Shown: positions 35,574 to 43,976 of the stretch, one piece after another
How the letters are laid out: the number at the start of each line of letters is the position of its first letter
Position numbering within the stretch: position 1 is the first letter of the stretch
From: Streptomyces sp. 3214.6
Lineage (GTDB): Bacteria > Actinomycetota > Actinomycetes > Streptomycetales > Streptomycetaceae
DNA length: 64,000 nt
Reading direction: 5' to 3'
Assembly: GCF_900129855.1 (NCBI RefSeq)
Contig: NZ_LT670819.1
Coordinates: 7,440,001 to 7,504,000 of the forward strand
The notes under the pieces: model-generated
Database searches by the model: none
What the model was told of the DNA's origin: nothing
Seen by the model: only the letters and a program-made list of their open reading frames with translations
Program-made: the position numbers and the translations under genes

Positions 35574-37022
35574 TCAGGCGGGCCCAGGCTGTGCGTTCGG
35601 CGGCGGCAGCACGCGGCACAGCGCGTCCAACGCCGCCCCGTAGGCATGCTCCGGCGGAGTCGCGTATCCGACGACGAGCCCGTCCGACGGCGCCATGTCC
35701 GTCGCCGGATGCCGGAACGCGGCCAGGCCGTCCAGGGCCACACCCTGCCAGGCGGCCGCCTTCACCGTGGACCGCTCGGTGCCCGGCGGCAGCCGCAGCA
35801 CCGCGTGGAGCCCGGCCGCGACCCCGGTGACCTCGACATGCGGCGCCTGCGCGGCGAGCGCCCCGACCAGCAGGTCCCGACGCCCGCGATAGCGCTGCCG
35901 CATCCGCCGTACGTGACGGTCGTACGCCCCGGACACGATCAGATCGGCCAGGCCCAGCTGATCCGGGACGCTCGCCCAGGCCTCCCGGTCGCCCTTGGCG
36001 GCCAGAACGTCGGCGACGTACCGCTCCGGCAGCACCATCCACCCGAGACGCAACGCCGGCGACAGGCTCTTGCTGACCGAGCCGACGTAGATCACCCGCT
36101 CCGGGTCGAGCCCCTGGACCGCGCCCACGGGCTTGCGGTCGTAGCGGAACTCCCCGTCGTAGTCGTCCTCGACGAGCACCCCGCCACACGCGCGTGCCCA
36201 GTCGAGCACCGCGGTCCGGCGGCTCGCGTGCAGCGGACCGCCCGTCGGGAACTGGTGTGCGGGCGTGAGGAGGACGGCCCGCTCGCGCCCCAGAAGGTCG
36301 ACACGCGCCCCGTCCGCGTCCAGAGGCAGCGGAGTCGTCCGCACGCCCGCCGCGGCCAGCAGCCCCCGGTGGAAGTCCAGCCCGTACGCCTCCACGGCCA
36401 GCGGGCCGCGTAGCACCCCACTGCCGGTGCCGAACGGGCCGAACAGCAGGCGCAGCGCATGGGCGAAGCCCGAGCAGATCACGATGCGCTCCGGCTCGGT
36501 GCGCACGCCACGCGCGCGTGCCAGGTACTCCGTCAGGGCCTCGCGCAGTTCCCGGCGACCGGCGGGATCGCCGGGCCCGAACACCTCGTTGGGCGCCTGC
36601 TGAAGGGCCCGCCGATAGGAGGCGAGCCAGGCCGCGCGCGGGAACGACGACGCGTCCGGCGTGCCCTGCCGCAGGTCGTGCCGCGGGCCACGCGCGCGTG
36701 CGGGCGTCTCGACCGGCACCCGCTCGGCGCGCCGCAGGGGCTCGGCCCGCTCGGCGACCCGGGTGCCTGACCCCTGTCGGGCGGTCAACCAGCCCTCGGC
36801 GACGAGTTCCGCATACGCGTCGGCCACCGTGTTGCGGGCGACGCCGAGGTCGGCGGCGAGCGAACGGTACGGCGGCAGCCGGGTTCCCGGAGCGAGCCGC
36901 CCGCTACGCACGGCCTCGCGCAGCGCCCCGATGACAGCCGCCCGCCGCCCACCCGGCCCGGCCAGCTCCAGGTGCAGGTCGGCCCCGATCCGCTCCGCCG
37001 AATTGACCCACGAATCTGCCAT
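35574..37022 (-). CDS. MocR-type GntR regulator with aminotransferase domain
   Basis: A 482-aa MocR/PdxR-like regulator. A GntR winged HTH occupies residues about 20-90 (LREAVRSGRLAPGTRLPPYR, LGVARNTVADAYAELVAEGW). The class I aminotransferase-like domain follows, with VLVEDDYDGEFRYD and the PLP Lys in YVGSVSKSLSPALRLGWM (near residue 318). Such proteins sense PLP or amino compounds. It is divergent from an AhpD-like gene with a 47-bp gap, so it probably regulates that gene; the spacing requires overlapping promoters. Confidence 0.92.
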   Translation of the reverse strand: MADSWVNSAERIGADLHLELAGPGGRRAAVIGALREAVRSGRLAPGTRLPPYRSLAADLGVARNTVADAYAELVAEGWLTARQGSGTRVAERAEPLRRAERVPVETPARARGPRHDLRQGTPDASSFPRAAWLASYRRALQQAPNEVFGPGDPAGRRELREALTEYLARARGVRTEPERIVICSGFAHALRLLFGPFGTGSGVLRGPLAVEAYGLDFHRGLLAAAGVRTTPLPLDADGARVDLLGRERAVLLTPAHQFPTGGPLHASRRTAVLDWARACGGVLVEDDYDGEFRYDRKPVGAVQGLDPERVIYVGSVSKSLSPALRLGWMVLPERYVADVLAAKGDREAWASVPDQLGLADLIVSGAYDRHVRRMRQRYRGRRDLLVGALAAQAPHVEVTGVAAGLHAVLRLPPGTERSTVKAAAWQGVALDGLAAFRHPATDMAPSDGLVVGYATPPEHAYGAALDALCRVLPPPNAQPGPA

Positions 37023-37069
37023 GGAAATGCACCCTACAGCGGGTCTTTCCGACCCATAGGTTGAAGGAC

Positions 37070-37609
37070 ATGACGACGAACACGACCACGAAGACGAACA
37101 CGCCGACGAGTACGACCATGAACACGGCGACGAACAGCGCGACTCACACGCCGGCGAACTCGACTCGCCTCGACTTCGGGAAGAGCGCCCCCAAGGCGTT
37201 CCGCGCCCTCATCGGCTTCGACGCCGCAGCCCGCGAGGGCCTCGACCCCGCCCTGGTCGAACTGATCCAGATCCGCTCCTCGCACCTCAACCACTGCGCG
37301 TACTGCCTCCACATGCACACGAACGACGCCCGCAAGGCCGGCGAGAGCGAGGACCGCCTGCACATGGTCGCGGTCTGGCGCGAGGCCCGTCACTTCTTCA
37401 CGGAGAAGGAACAGGCGGCCCTGGCTCTGACGGAAGCGGTCACACTGGTGCCCGACGGCGGCGTCCCCGACGACGTCTACACCGAGGCCGCCGCCCGCTT
37501 CGACGAGCGGGAGCTCGCCCAGGTACTCGCCCTCATCTGCACGATCAACACCTGGAACCGGGTGGCCCTGGCGACGGCCAAAGTGGCGGGGACGGACGAA
37601 CGCCGCTGA
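37070..37609 (+). CDS. Carboxymuconolactone decarboxylase / AhpD-like protein
   Basis: A 179-aa protein of the CMD/AhpD family. The CxxC redox motif is in SSHLNHCAYCLHMHTNDARK, with TEKEQAALALTEAVTLVPDG and LICTINTWNRVALA after it. The N-terminal 33 residues are a Thr/Asn-rich tract (TTNTTTKTNTPTSTTMNTAT) not normal for the family. The protein may act as a thiol peroxidase-type enzyme. ATG 37070 has GAAGGA upstream. It is divergent from a MocR regulator, a pairing seen in many bacteria. Confidence 0.87.
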   Translation: MTTNTTTKTNTPTSTTMNTATNSATHTPANSTRLDFGKSAPKAFRALIGFDAAAREGLDPALVELIQIRSSHLNHCAYCLHMHTNDARKAGESEDRLHMVAVWREARHFFTEKEQAALALTEAVTLVPDGGVPDDVYTEAAARFDERELAQVLALICTINTWNRVALATAKVAGTDERR

Positions 37610-37649
37610 ACGGCACTCCCCGCGGCGCGCTCCCTCGATGCGGCGGCCA

Positions 37650-37722
37650 CTCGAGCGAAGCCGAGAGTGGGGGAGGGTGTGCCATTCCCCGCGTCTGCGG
37701 CATGATCCGCCGGACAGGCCCT
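37650..37722. mobile_element. 73-bp fragment of the MITE-like element, inverted
   Basis: This matches the first 73 bp of the 26257-26479 element in opposite orientation (70 of 73 identical) and includes the perfect 20-bp terminal repeat TGATCCGCCGGACAGGCCCT at 37703-37722. The other end is missing. The element edge supplies the last two bases of the gltD TAG stop. Confidence 0.8.
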
Positions 37723-39208
37723 ATACGTTCATCGGCCGGTCGTACGGCCCGATGGGCGTCGGCAGCCGGGAGCTCCCCGTCAGATGGCGGTCGACGGCCG
37801 CCGCCACCGCCCGCCCCTCCGCGATGGCCCACACGATCAGCGACTGGCCGCGCGCCGCGTCCCCCGCGGCGAACACGCCGGGGACGTTCGTCGCGAAGCC
37901 GCCGTCCCGCGCGATCGTGCCGCGCGGCTCCAGCATCAGCCCCAGCTGCTCGACGAGCCCGTCCTCCCGGTCGGGCCCGGAGAAGCCGAGGGCGAGCAGC
38001 ACGAGGTCGGCGGGGAGCGCCCGAGCGGTGCCCTCCACCGGCCTGCGCCGCGCATCGACCTCGACGAGGTGCAGCGACCGCACATGCCCGCTCTCGTCGC
38101 CGGTGAAACGGAGCGTGGACGCCGCGAACAGTCGCGCGTCCGCGTCCGCCGCCGGCGCGGACTCCAGGTCACGCGCCTCCTCGTGCGCCGCCGAGAGCCG
38201 ATAGATCTTCGGATACGTCGGCCAGGGGTCGACATCCTCGTCACGATCCGCGCCGGGCTGCGCGTAGATGTCCAACTGGGTCACGGACGCGGCGCCCTCG
38301 CGCACCGCCGTGCCCAGACAGTCGGCCCCCGTGTCGCCCCCGCCGACGATGACGACGTCCTTTCCGGCGGCGGACATCGGGGACGCCTCCAGATCGCCCT
38401 CGCACACCCGGTTGGCCAGCGGCAGGTACTCCATCGCCTGCTGGATGCCGGTCAACTCCCGCCCTGGGACGTGCAGTTCCCGCCACTCGGTCGCCCCGGT
38501 GGCGATCACCACGGCGTCGTAGCGCGCCCGCAGGTCGGCCGCCATGACATCGCGCCCGATCGTCGTCGACGTACGGAACTTGGTGCCCTCCGCCCGCATC
38601 TGCTCGATCCGCCGCTCGAGGTGATGCTTCTCCATCTTGAACGCGGGGATGCCGTACCGCATGAGCCCGCCGATCCGGTCATCCTTCTCGTAGACGGCGA
38701 CCGTGTGCCCGGCCCGGGTCAACTGCTGGGCCGCGGCCAGCCCGGTGGGCCCGGAACCGATCACCGCCACCGTCTTCCCCGACAGCCGGTCCGGCGGCCT
38801 CGGCGGTGTGAAACCGTCCGCCCAGGCCCGGTCGGCGATGGCGGCCTCGACGTTCTTGATGGTGACGGCCGGCTGGTTGATGGCGAGGACGCACCCGGCT
38901 TCGCACGGCGCCGGACACAACCGGCCCGTGAACTCGGGGAAGTTGTTCGTCGCGTGCAGCCGGTCGCTCGCCGCCCGCCAGTCCTCCCGCGACACCAGAT
39001 CGTTCCACTCGGGAATCAGATTGCCGAGCGGACAGGCCTCGTGGCAGAACGGTATGCCGCAGTCCATACAGCGGTCGGCCTGCTTGCTGATCAGGGGCAG
39101 CAACGCCCCGGGGACGTACACCTCGTCCCAGTCCCGGACCCGCTCCTCGACCGGCCGGCGCGGCCAGTCCTGGCGGGGTGTGGTCATGAATCCCTTGGGA
39201 TCGGCCAT
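37721..39208 (-). CDS. gltD: Glutamate synthase small subunit
   Basis: A 495-aa NADPH-dependent glutamate synthase beta subunit. Cys-rich [4Fe-4S] ligands are in CMDCGIPFCHEACPLGN (around 48-64) and CPAPCEAGCVLAINQP. The FAD-binding fold is VIGSGPTGLAAAQQLTRAG and the NADPH fold is VIVGGGDTGADC. The C-terminal FAD motif is TNVPGVFAAGDAARGQSLIVWAI. GAGGAAG precedes the ATG. The large subunit GltB is not adjacent, so this copy either partners a distant GltB or donates electrons to another enzyme. Its stop codon abuts a repeat fragment. Confidence 0.93.
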   Translation of the reverse strand: MADPKGFMTTPRQDWPRRPVEERVRDWDEVYVPGALLPLISKQADRCMDCGIPFCHEACPLGNLIPEWNDLVSREDWRAASDRLHATNNFPEFTGRLCPAPCEAGCVLAINQPAVTIKNVEAAIADRAWADGFTPPRPPDRLSGKTVAVIGSGPTGLAAAQQLTRAGHTVAVYEKDDRIGGLMRYGIPAFKMEKHHLERRIEQMRAEGTKFRTSTTIGRDVMAADLRARYDAVVIATGATEWRELHVPGRELTGIQQAMEYLPLANRVCEGDLEASPMSAAGKDVVIVGGGDTGADCLGTAVREGAASVTQLDIYAQPGADRDEDVDPWPTYPKIYRLSAAHEEARDLESAPAADADARLFAASTLRFTGDESGHVRSLHLVEVDARRRPVEGTARALPADLVLLALGFSGPDREDGLVEQLGLMLEPRGTIARDGGFATNVPGVFAAGDAARGQSLIVWAIAEGRAVAAAVDRHLTGSSRLPTPIGPYDRPMNV

Positions 39209-39372
39209 GGGCGTCTTCCTCGCGTACGCGTACAGCAGGCCGAGCGTCATCGGGCGGCACTCTTTCGGCCACGATACGTCCCGTCGGGCACCCGCGCAGA
39301 GTGGCGGACAGCGCTTTCTCCGATGTTCTTCCGTGTTTCTGCGCGTTCTCCCGCGTTCCTTCTTGATCTTCC

Positions 39373-39852
39373 TCAGACCAGGGCCAGGACATACACGACC
39401 GCCGACGCCGCCGACGCGACGGCACGCACGTGGTTCCACCTCGTCCACTCGCGCACATAGGTCGGCCAGTACCTGACGGCCTCCGGTGTGCCCGGTTCCA
39501 GCTTCATCAGCGCCTCGTTGCGGGGCACGTTCGCCATCACGGTCACCCCGAACACACCGCACAAGTACAGCCCGCTGCCCAGCAGCAGATGAACCGTTCC
39601 GTCGTCCGGCAACAGCACGAACGTCACCACGGCGATCACCGCGCACAGCGCCGCGGAGCCGAGGAACAGCACCATGAACGCCGGCGTCAGCGCCGAGGCG
39701 TTGATCGCGTTCATCGCGGCGACGCCCTGCGCGGGCGGCAGCGCGGCGAGCCCCCGCATCACCAGCACCGAGAACGCACAGAAAACCCCGGCCATCAGCC
39801 CCGTCACCAGAGCGCCCAGCATCGCGAGCACCAGATACGGCCCATCGATCAT
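39373..39852 (-). CDS. DUF1772 (anthrone oxygenase-like) membrane protein
   Basis: A 159-aa protein with four predicted membrane helices (LVLAMLGALVTGLMAGVFCAF, FMVLFLGSAALCAVIAVVTF, LLLGSGLYLCGVFGVTVMA, ASAASAVVYVLALV). The motif NVPRNEALMKL followed by WTRWNHVRAVAS is characteristic of DUF1772 or the anthrone oxygenase family. Cofactor-less oxygenation has been shown for some members; here the role is unknown. ATG 39852 is preferred over GTG 39870. It lies upstream of gltD on the same strand, with 164 bp between. Confidence 0.85.
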   Translation of the reverse strand: MIDGPYLVLAMLGALVTGLMAGVFCAFSVLVMRGLAALPPAQGVAAMNAINASALTPAFMVLFLGSAALCAVIAVVTFVLLPDDGTVHLLLGSGLYLCGVFGVTVMANVPRNEALMKLEPGTPEAVRYWPTYVREWTRWNHVRAVASAASAVVYVLALV

Positions 39853-39908
39853 GACAACGTCAACTCCCACCCGTCGAGCGGAGATCTTGCCCCGTCCGGT
39901 TCGTCACC

Positions 39909-40709
39909 TCAAGTGAAACCTTGTTCATGATCGTGACCATGGACGAAACGGCCGGTGACGCGGCTTACTGGGTGTGGCCTAGGGGGGCGGGCCCCCTCCC
40001 CCCTCCCCTCCCCGCCCTCCCCACCCGCCCCGCCCCACTCCCGCAGTCGCCCCTCCACCTCGCCCGTGATCCGCCGGCGGGCCTCGTGTCGGGGCATGCC
40101 GCTCATCAGGAGCCGGTCGTACGGCGTGTCCAGATGCCGTACGGACGCCACGACCGCGGAGACGACCGCGCCCTCGGACAACGCCCGCCCGGCGGCGCTG
40201 CGCCCCACCCGGCCACTGCCCCGCAGCGAGGCGTGTGCCGCGATCCCCCGCGCCCGCTCTGCCGGGCAGCCCGGAAACAGCCGCAGGATCTCCGCCGCGA
40301 ACGTCTCCGCGAACTGCTCGTCCTGCGCCGCCCGCCGCCGCGCGTCCCGCACCCGGCGCCGCCGCCGGGCCTCGGCGTCCGCCAGGCATCGTTCCTCGGC
40401 CCGCGCGAGCGCCGCCTCCTCGACGAGGACGCCCTGCCGCTCGTACCGTCCCTTGCGCCGGTTGAACCGGACGACCACCGCTGAGAGCCCGCTCTCCTCC
40501 CGCGACCTGCGCGTCAGCGCCGTGTCCCCGCGCGGCAGGAACACCAGATGCCCCAGATCGGCACAGTCGAGGCAGCGCTGCGCGGTGTCCTCCAGGACCA
40601 GCATCGGCTGCGGCCCGCGACGACACCCGGCGCAGTGCTTCCGACGTAGCGGCTGGATGACGAGAAGCCCGGTACGGGGTGCGGGAGTTGTGAGGGATGC
40701 GCTTGCCAT
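39909..40709 (-). CDS. DUF2293 domain protein
   Basis: A 266-aa protein. The N-terminal part has a zinc-ribbon-like CX2C pair (HCAGCRRGPQP and RCLDCADLGHLVFL). The C-terminal DUF2293 domain includes LFPGCPAERARGIAAHASLR, VVSAVVASVRHLDTPYDRLL and GMPRHEARRRITGEVEGRLR. The central region is strongly basic. Function is unknown; nucleic-acid binding would fit. It is divergent from the uridine kinase-like gene. Confidence 0.82.
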   Translation of the reverse strand: MASASLTTPAPRTGLLVIQPLRRKHCAGCRRGPQPMLVLEDTAQRCLDCADLGHLVFLPRGDTALTRRSREESGLSAVVVRFNRRKGRYERQGVLVEEAALARAEERCLADAEARRRRRVRDARRRAAQDEQFAETFAAEILRLFPGCPAERARGIAAHASLRGSGRVGRSAAGRALSEGAVVSAVVASVRHLDTPYDRLLMSGMPRHEARRRITGEVEGRLREWGGAGGEGGEGRGEGARPPRPHPVSRVTGRFVHGHDHEQGFT

Positions 40710-40854
40710 GGGGGCTTCATTCCCCCTGGTGGGCGCGGTGGCACCTGGTCAACGAGGCATGTGCTCGTTACGACGGGAACCCTCCCCTCGTCGAGCTGCC
40801 CGCAGCCCGTGGGCCCCGCGGGGCCGAGGCGTCCAGGTTGGTGGCTGGCGCATC

Positions 40855-41496
40855 ATGGGCCGTGTGCGACTCGAAGCGATCACCTGGGAACGGCTCGGCG
40901 ACCTCCTTGCCGAGCGGCTGCTCGATCTGAAGCCGGACGACGGCAGTCCATGGCGGCGCGTCGCCTTCGACGGCGCGCCGGCGGCCCGCCCCGGAGATCT
41001 CGCCGAGCGCGTCGCCGAGGCCCTGCGCACCCGCGGACGTCCTTCCCGTGTCGTGGACACGCACGGCTTCCTGCGCCCCGCGTCTCTCCGTCTGGAGTAC
41101 GGCCATCACGACGTGGAGGCCTATTACGACGGCTGGTTCGACACCAGCGCTCTGTGGCGCGAGGTGTTCAATCCTCTCGAACCCGACGGCGACGGACGGA
41201 TCCTGCCCGATCTCCGGGACCCTGTCACGGACCGCGCGACCCGCAGTTCCTACGTCCAACTCCCGCCCGCTGGCTTCCTGTTGCTGCATGGTCCTCTCCT
41301 GCTGCGCCACTGGTTCCCCTTCGACCTGTCCGTGCACGTCCTCCTCTCCCCGGCGGCCCTGCGTCGCCGTACCGCCGAAGCCGACCAATGGACGCTGCCC
41401 GCCTTCGAGCGCTATGCGCAGGAGACCGATCCGGCCGCCACGGCGGATGTCCTCGTCCGTGCGGACGATCCTCGTCATCCGGCGTGGGGTGGCTGA
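40855..41496 (+). CDS. Uridine kinase-like protein with degenerate P-loop
   Basis: A 213-aa protein resembling Streptomyces proteins labelled uridine kinase. Where a Walker A (GxxxxGKS/T) belongs, the sequence reads VAFDGAPAARPGDLAERVAE, with no GKS/T. Other kinase-like elements remain: FLRPASLRLEYG, AYYDGWFDTSALWREVF, LPPAGFLLLHGPLLLRHWFP and LLSPAALRRR. Phosphotransfer by the usual mechanism is unlikely; it may bind nucleosides or be regulatory. The start ATG has no clear Shine-Dalgarno. Confidence 0.75.
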   Translation: MGRVRLEAITWERLGDLLAERLLDLKPDDGSPWRRVAFDGAPAARPGDLAERVAEALRTRGRPSRVVDTHGFLRPASLRLEYGHHDVEAYYDGWFDTSALWREVFNPLEPDGDGRILPDLRDPVTDRATRSSYVQLPPAGFLLLHGPLLLRHWFPFDLSVHVLLSPAALRRRTAEADQWTLPAFERYAQETDPAATADVLVRADDPRHPAWGG

Positions 41497-41522
41497 ATCG
41501 CGGATCGACGAACCGCTTTTAA

Positions 41523-41545
41523 ATGCACGTGCATGTAAGTAGTCT
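41523..41545 (+). promoter_or_regulatory. Operator within a leaderless promoter of the PPOX gene
   Basis: ATGCACGTGCAT (41523-41534) is a perfect 12-bp palindrome. TAGTCT (41540-41545) fits a -10 element, and the ATG follows 6 nt later, implying a leaderless mRNA. The palindrome lies just upstream of the -10, where a bound repressor would block polymerase. Confidence 0.55.
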
Positions 41546-41551
41546 GACGTC

Positions 41552-42016
41552 ATGACGATCTCCGCAAGCACTGCCGCACCCTCCGCCGCTCATTCCGCCG
41601 CCGCCTCCGTCCCCACCGTCTCTTCGGTCTCGTTCAGTGACTCTGTTCGTGCTCTCCTCGACGGCAGGAACTTCGCCGCCGTGGCCACCCTCGGCCCGGA
41701 CGGCGCCCCGCAGAACTCGGTGGTCTGGATCAAACGCGAGGGCGACACCGTCCTCTTCTCCTCCACCGACGGGCGCCAGAAGGTGCGCAACCTCCGTCGT
41801 GACGCCCGTATCAGCATCTCGGTCTTCGACCTCGCGAATCCGTACACCTCGGTCGAGATCCGTGGCACCGCCGAGATCCTCCCGGACCCCGACAAGCGGC
41901 TCCCGCACGAGCTCTCGCACAAGTACCTCGGCGTCGACCCGCCTGCCGAGAAGGACGACGAGGTACGCCTGATCATCCGCGTCGTCCCGCAGCGAGTCCT
42001 TGGCTTCTCGGCCTGA
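41552..42016 (+). CDS. PPOX-class (F420-dependent or FMN) oxidoreductase
   Basis: A 154-aa split-barrel flavin/deazaflavin enzyme. Typical motifs are LDGRNFAAVATLGPDGAPQN, VVWIKREGDTVLFSSTDGRQ, KVRNLRRDARISISVFD and YTSVEIRGTAEILPDPD. The N-terminal 25 residues are Ala/Ser-rich. Actinobacterial members commonly use F420H2, but the cofactor cannot be read with certainty. No Shine-Dalgarno is present, consistent with the leaderless promoter just upstream. Confidence 0.85.
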   Translation: MTISASTAAPSAAHSAAASVPTVSSVSFSDSVRALLDGRNFAAVATLGPDGAPQNSVVWIKREGDTVLFSSTDGRQKVRNLRRDARISISVFDLANPYTSVEIRGTAEILPDPDKRLPHELSHKYLGVDPPAEKDDEVRLIIRVVPQRVLGFSA

Positions 42017-42120
42017 GGAGTTCCAGGTGCGGGCCCATGGCGGCGCGGCGAGAATATGGGGTGCCGGGACTAGCGGTGCCGCCCGCGCCGCGCCGGCCGT
42101 CCGGCACCGGGAGGTACCTC

Positions 42121-42555
42121 ATGACCACCGCCGGAGACATCATGCACCGCGGCGCCCAGTGGATCCCCGCCGACGAGACCCTCGACCGCGCCGCCCAGTT
42201 GATGCGCGAACTGAACGTGGGGGCGCTGCCCATCAGCGACGAGAACGAGCGACTCTGCGGCATCCTCACCGACCGGGACATCGTCGTCGGCTGCGTGGCC
42301 ATGGGACACGACCCCGCACAGGTCACCGCAGGGGAGATGGCCCAGGGCACACCGCGCTGGATCGACGCGGGAGCCGACGTCGGCGAGGTGCTCCAGGAGA
42401 TGAAGGGCCACCAGATCCGCCGGTTGCCCGTCATCGAGAACAAGCGCCTCGTGGGCATGATCAGCGAGGCTGACCTCACCCGGCACCTCACCGAGGACCA
42501 ACTCGCCGCCTGGGCGGAGAGCGTCTACGCCAGGACCGGACCTGCCCGGCACTGA
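42121..42555 (+). CDS. Two-CBS-domain protein
   Basis: A 144-aa protein made of a CBS pair (about residues 7-62 and 72-128). Signatures are DIMHRGAQWIPADETLDRAA, LPISDENERLCGILTDRDIV, MKGHQIRRLPVIENKRLVGM and ISEADLTRHL. CBS pairs bind adenine nucleotides and often act as energy or stress sensors. GGGAGG precedes the ATG. It sits tail to tail with corA, where another CBS-transport link might be imagined, but nothing ties them directly. Confidence 0.9.
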   Translation: MTTAGDIMHRGAQWIPADETLDRAAQLMRELNVGALPISDENERLCGILTDRDIVVGCVAMGHDPAQVTAGEMAQGTPRWIDAGADVGEVLQEMKGHQIRRLPVIENKRLVGMISEADLTRHLTEDQLAAWAESVYARTGPARH

Positions 42556-42592
42556 CCACTGCGCCCGCCGTCGCCCCGACGGAACCGGCCGC

Positions 42593-43720
42593 TCAGAGCC
42601 AGCCGTTGCGCCGGAAGCCGCGGTACAGGACCCAGCAGGCGACGGATATCACGCTCATGACCAGCGGATAGCCGAACCTCCAGCGCAGTTCCGGCATGTT
42701 GTCGAAGTTCATGCCGTACACCCCGCAGACCATCGTCGGCACGGCGATCACCGCGGCCCAGGCCGTGATCTTCCGCATGTCCTCGTTCTGTGCCACCGTG
42801 ACCTGTGCCAGATGCGCCTGCAGGATCGAGTTGAGCAGCTCGTCGAAGGCGGCGATCTGCTCCGTGGCCCGCAGCAGGTGGTCGGAGACGTCCCGGAAGT
42901 AGGCCTGTATCTCCGGATCGATCACCCGGACCGGCCGGTCCGCGAGGTCCAGCAGCGGACGGCCCAGCGGCACCACCGCCCGCTTCAGCTCCAGGAGTTC
43001 ACGCTTGAGCTGATAGATGCGCCCCGGGTCGGTCCGCGCGCCGTCCTCCGCGAACACGTCCGTCTCGACCTGGTCTATGTCGGCCTGCACCGCGTCGATG
43101 ACGTTCAGGTAGTCGTCGACGACGTGGTCGGCGATCGCGTGCAACACCGCCGAAGGCCCCTTGCCGAGCTGCCTCGGATCGGCCTCCAGCTCCTCGCGCA
43201 GCGGGCCGAGCGAACCATGCCGTCCGTGCCGCACCGTGATCACGAAGTCCGGGCCGACGAACACCATGATCTCGCCGGTGTTGACCACCTCGCTGGTCGC
43301 CGTGAGCTCCTCGTGCTCGACGTAGCAGACCGTCTTGAACACGGCGAACAGCGTCTCGCCGTACCGCTCGACCTTCGGCCGCTGATGTGCCTCGACCGCG
43401 TCCTCGACCGCCAGCGGATGCAGGTCGAAGAGCTCGGCGATGCCCGCGAACTCCTCGTTCGTCGGCTCGTGCAGGCCCAGCCACACGAAACCGTGACCGC
43501 TCTTGCGCACCCGCTCCACGGTGTCGACCAGATCACCGCCGCGCGGGGCCCGCACGCCGTCCCGGTACGTCACGCAGTTCACCACCGACGAACCCAGCGG
43601 GGATCGCGCGGGGTGACTCAGGTCGACCCGCGGGCGCCGCCGGGCCAACCGCGCCACCCTGCGCAGACCGCCGACCCTTCCGAGGCCGGTGACCTTCCGC
43701 AGATTCCCTGCCATGGTCAT
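42593..43720 (-). CDS. corA: CorA magnesium/cobalt transporter
   Basis: A 375-aa CorA-type Mg2+/Co2+ channel. The cytoplasmic domain has FVWLGLHEPTNEEFAGIAEL and DLHPLAVEDAVEAHQRPK. The C-terminal pair of helices surrounds the selectivity motif GMN in MVCGVYGMNFDNMPELRW (near residue 336), and the end is basic (YRGFRRNGWL). The first of two ATGs (MTMAGNLRK) has GGAG 7 nt upstream. Two DnaA-box-like sites lie 90-130 bp upstream. Confidence 0.94.
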   Translation of the reverse strand: MTMAGNLRKVTGLGRVGGLRRVARLARRRPRVDLSHPARSPLGSSVVNCVTYRDGVRAPRGGDLVDTVERVRKSGHGFVWLGLHEPTNEEFAGIAELFDLHPLAVEDAVEAHQRPKVERYGETLFAVFKTVCYVEHEELTATSEVVNTGEIMVFVGPDFVITVRHGRHGSLGPLREELEADPRQLGKGPSAVLHAIADHVVDDYLNVIDAVQADIDQVETDVFAEDGARTDPGRIYQLKRELLELKRAVVPLGRPLLDLADRPVRVIDPEIQAYFRDVSDHLLRATEQIAAFDELLNSILQAHLAQVTVAQNEDMRKITAWAAVIAVPTMVCGVYGMNFDNMPELRWRFGYPLVMSVISVACWVLYRGFRRNGWL

Positions 43721-43808
43721 CTGGGACTCCTTGCGTGGATCTCCTCGCGCCGCATTCCTGCGCCCTGGCGAGCCAGTCTGCCAGGCCCGCGTATGCCGTG
43801 GGTAAGCC

Positions 43809-43850
43809 TGTGGAAACGACAGGTTCCGCTTTGTTCCCGCCTGTGGACAA
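43809..43850. promoter_or_regulatory. Two DnaA-box-like sites upstream of corA
   Basis: TGTGGACAA (43842-43850) is the exact reverse complement of the DnaA box TTGTCCACA. TGTGGAAAC (43809-43817) is a related site 33 bp away in the same orientation. A pair this close is unlikely by chance, but only two boxes argues against an origin. Confidence 0.4.
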
Positions 43851-43976
43851 CGGGACTTCCCACTGCTCACGAGAGCGACGGCCGTCCTTTCCCGTCACGG
43901 GTTCCCGACTTCCGCGCTCCTGATCCCGGCCGCGTCGACCACCTCCGGCACGCCGGACAACTGGGATGATCGCCGC

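Noticed and set aside
43809..43850. Replication origin
   Set aside because: Only two DnaA-box-like sites are present, with no dnaA, dnaN or gyrase genes; Streptomyces oriC has many boxes.
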